This document shows positions 34,658 to 35,077 of a stretch of DNA of 35,077 bases, one piece after another. Source of the stretch: Mycobacterium paraffinicum. GTDB taxonomy: Bacteria > Actinomycetota > Actinomycetes > Mycobacteriales > Mycobacteriaceae. The position numbers were made by a program, and so were the translations under genes. Within the stretch, counting starts at the first letter, position 1, and each line of letters begins with the position of its first letter. The stretch covers positions 1-35,077 of the forward strand of contig NZ_MPNT01000049.1 of NCBI RefSeq assembly GCF_001907675.1, read 5' to 3'. The notes below the pieces were generated by a model. The model ran no database searches. It saw only the letters and a list, made by a program, of their open reading frames with translations, and had not been told where the DNA came from.

Positions 34658-35077
34658 ATGGCGCGCACCGATCGTGATCGTTGGGATTTGGCGACCAGCG
34701 TGGGCGCGACGGCGACCATGGTCGCCGCGCAGCGGGCCGTGTCCTCCGACGCTGGGTTGATCGACGACCCGTACGCGGCGCCGCTGGTGCGCGCGGTCGG
34801 GATCGACGTCTACGTCCGGCTGGTGAACGGCGAGATCCCGGTCGGCGGGGCCTCCGAGTTCAACCCGCAGCGGATGGCGAAGGGGAATGGCCTGCCGCAC
34901 AAGGTTTTACGACGACTTCTTCCTGGAAGCAACGCGGAGCGGGATCGGTCAGGCGGTGATCCTGGCAGCCGGGCTCGACGCGCGCGCCTACCGCCTGCCG
35001 TGGCCGGCGGGCACCGTCGTCTACGAGGTCGACATGCCGGAGGTCATCGAGTTCAAAACCCTGACCCTCGAGGATCT
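34658..35077 (+). pseudogene. SAM-dependent methyltransferase (Rv0830-like), frameshifted and cut by the window end
   Basis: The frame [20 protein letters not shown]...[10 protein letters not shown] is the N-terminus of the mycobacterial LCM-type (PF04072) methyltransferase family. At about 34886 one extra a shifts the frame; in the next frame the protein continues as [19 protein letters not shown], then [19 protein letters not shown] and [12 protein letters not shown], which is the SAM-binding region. Removing one base restores a continuous family sequence up to the window end. Family length is about 300 residues, so more than half is outside. It is unclear whether this is a real mutation or a sequencing error. 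Confidence 0.85.

Overview
The window is high-GC DNA from a Mycobacterium that is not M. tuberculosis. The evidence is gene order: from about 2.2 kb to the right edge it follows the M. tuberculosis Rv0801-Rv0830 neighbourhood (VOC protein, purL, CAAX protease, SCP-like protein, purF, purM, DUF3073, ygfZ, aminodeoxychorismate lyase, nitrobindin, sseC2, cysA2, lmeA, glnR-type regulator, mshD, phoT, phoY2, LCP protein, dus, desA1, TetR, MpaB-like oxygenase, kmtR, deaminase, methyltransferase). GTG/TTG starts and leaderless-type promoters (TANNNT 6-8 nt before the start codon) fit this. Species cannot be fixed by reading alone.

Layout. 1-2.1 kb: a four-helix membrane protein overlapping a Tat-exported multicopper oxidase. 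2.2-10.3 kb: purine synthesis genes purL, purF and purM, with a CPBP protease, an SCP-like protein and a lone MCE-family protein where M. tuberculosis has Rv0805 and cpsY. 10.4-12.5 kb: divergent ygfZ and pabC-type genes around two copies of a palindromic repeat. 12.5-16.9 kb: an accessory segment with a structured region that may be a small RNA, a membrane-anchored TIR protein with a PknH-like outer sensor domain, and a four-helix membrane protein with two Rossmann-like domains, a RyR domain and a C-terminal repeat pair. 16.9-19.6 kb: nitrobindin, a tiny membrane protein, and a sulfur operon (DUF4395, cysA2, sseC2) preceded by a polycysteine leader ORF. 19.6-22.3 kb: lmeA, a GlnR-type regulator and mshD. 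22.4-27.0 kb: a pstS-pstC-pstA-pstB operon facing phoU; pstB carries a +1 frameshift in its P-loop. 27.1-31.6 kb: LCP protein, dus and desA1, with direct repeats in the desA1 promoter. 31.7-35.1 kb: TetR/MpaB divergent pair, kmtR with a histidine-rich protein, a deaminase, and a methyltransferase that is frameshifted and cut by the window edge.

The most novel element is the TIR/RyR pair. TIR domains can make cyclic ADP-ribose-type nucleotides from NAD, and RyR domains are candidate readers of such nucleotides. Both proteins are predicted to sit in the same membrane with their signalling domains in the cytoplasm. I infer a membrane signalling or defence system in which the PknH-like outer domain senses a signal, the TIR domain produces or consumes a nucleotide, and the Rossmann/RyR protein responds. 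This is a hypothesis from domain content and adjacency.

Two single-base insertions (pstB and the methyltransferase) could be sequencing errors or real mutations. This should be settled before concluding that either gene is dead.
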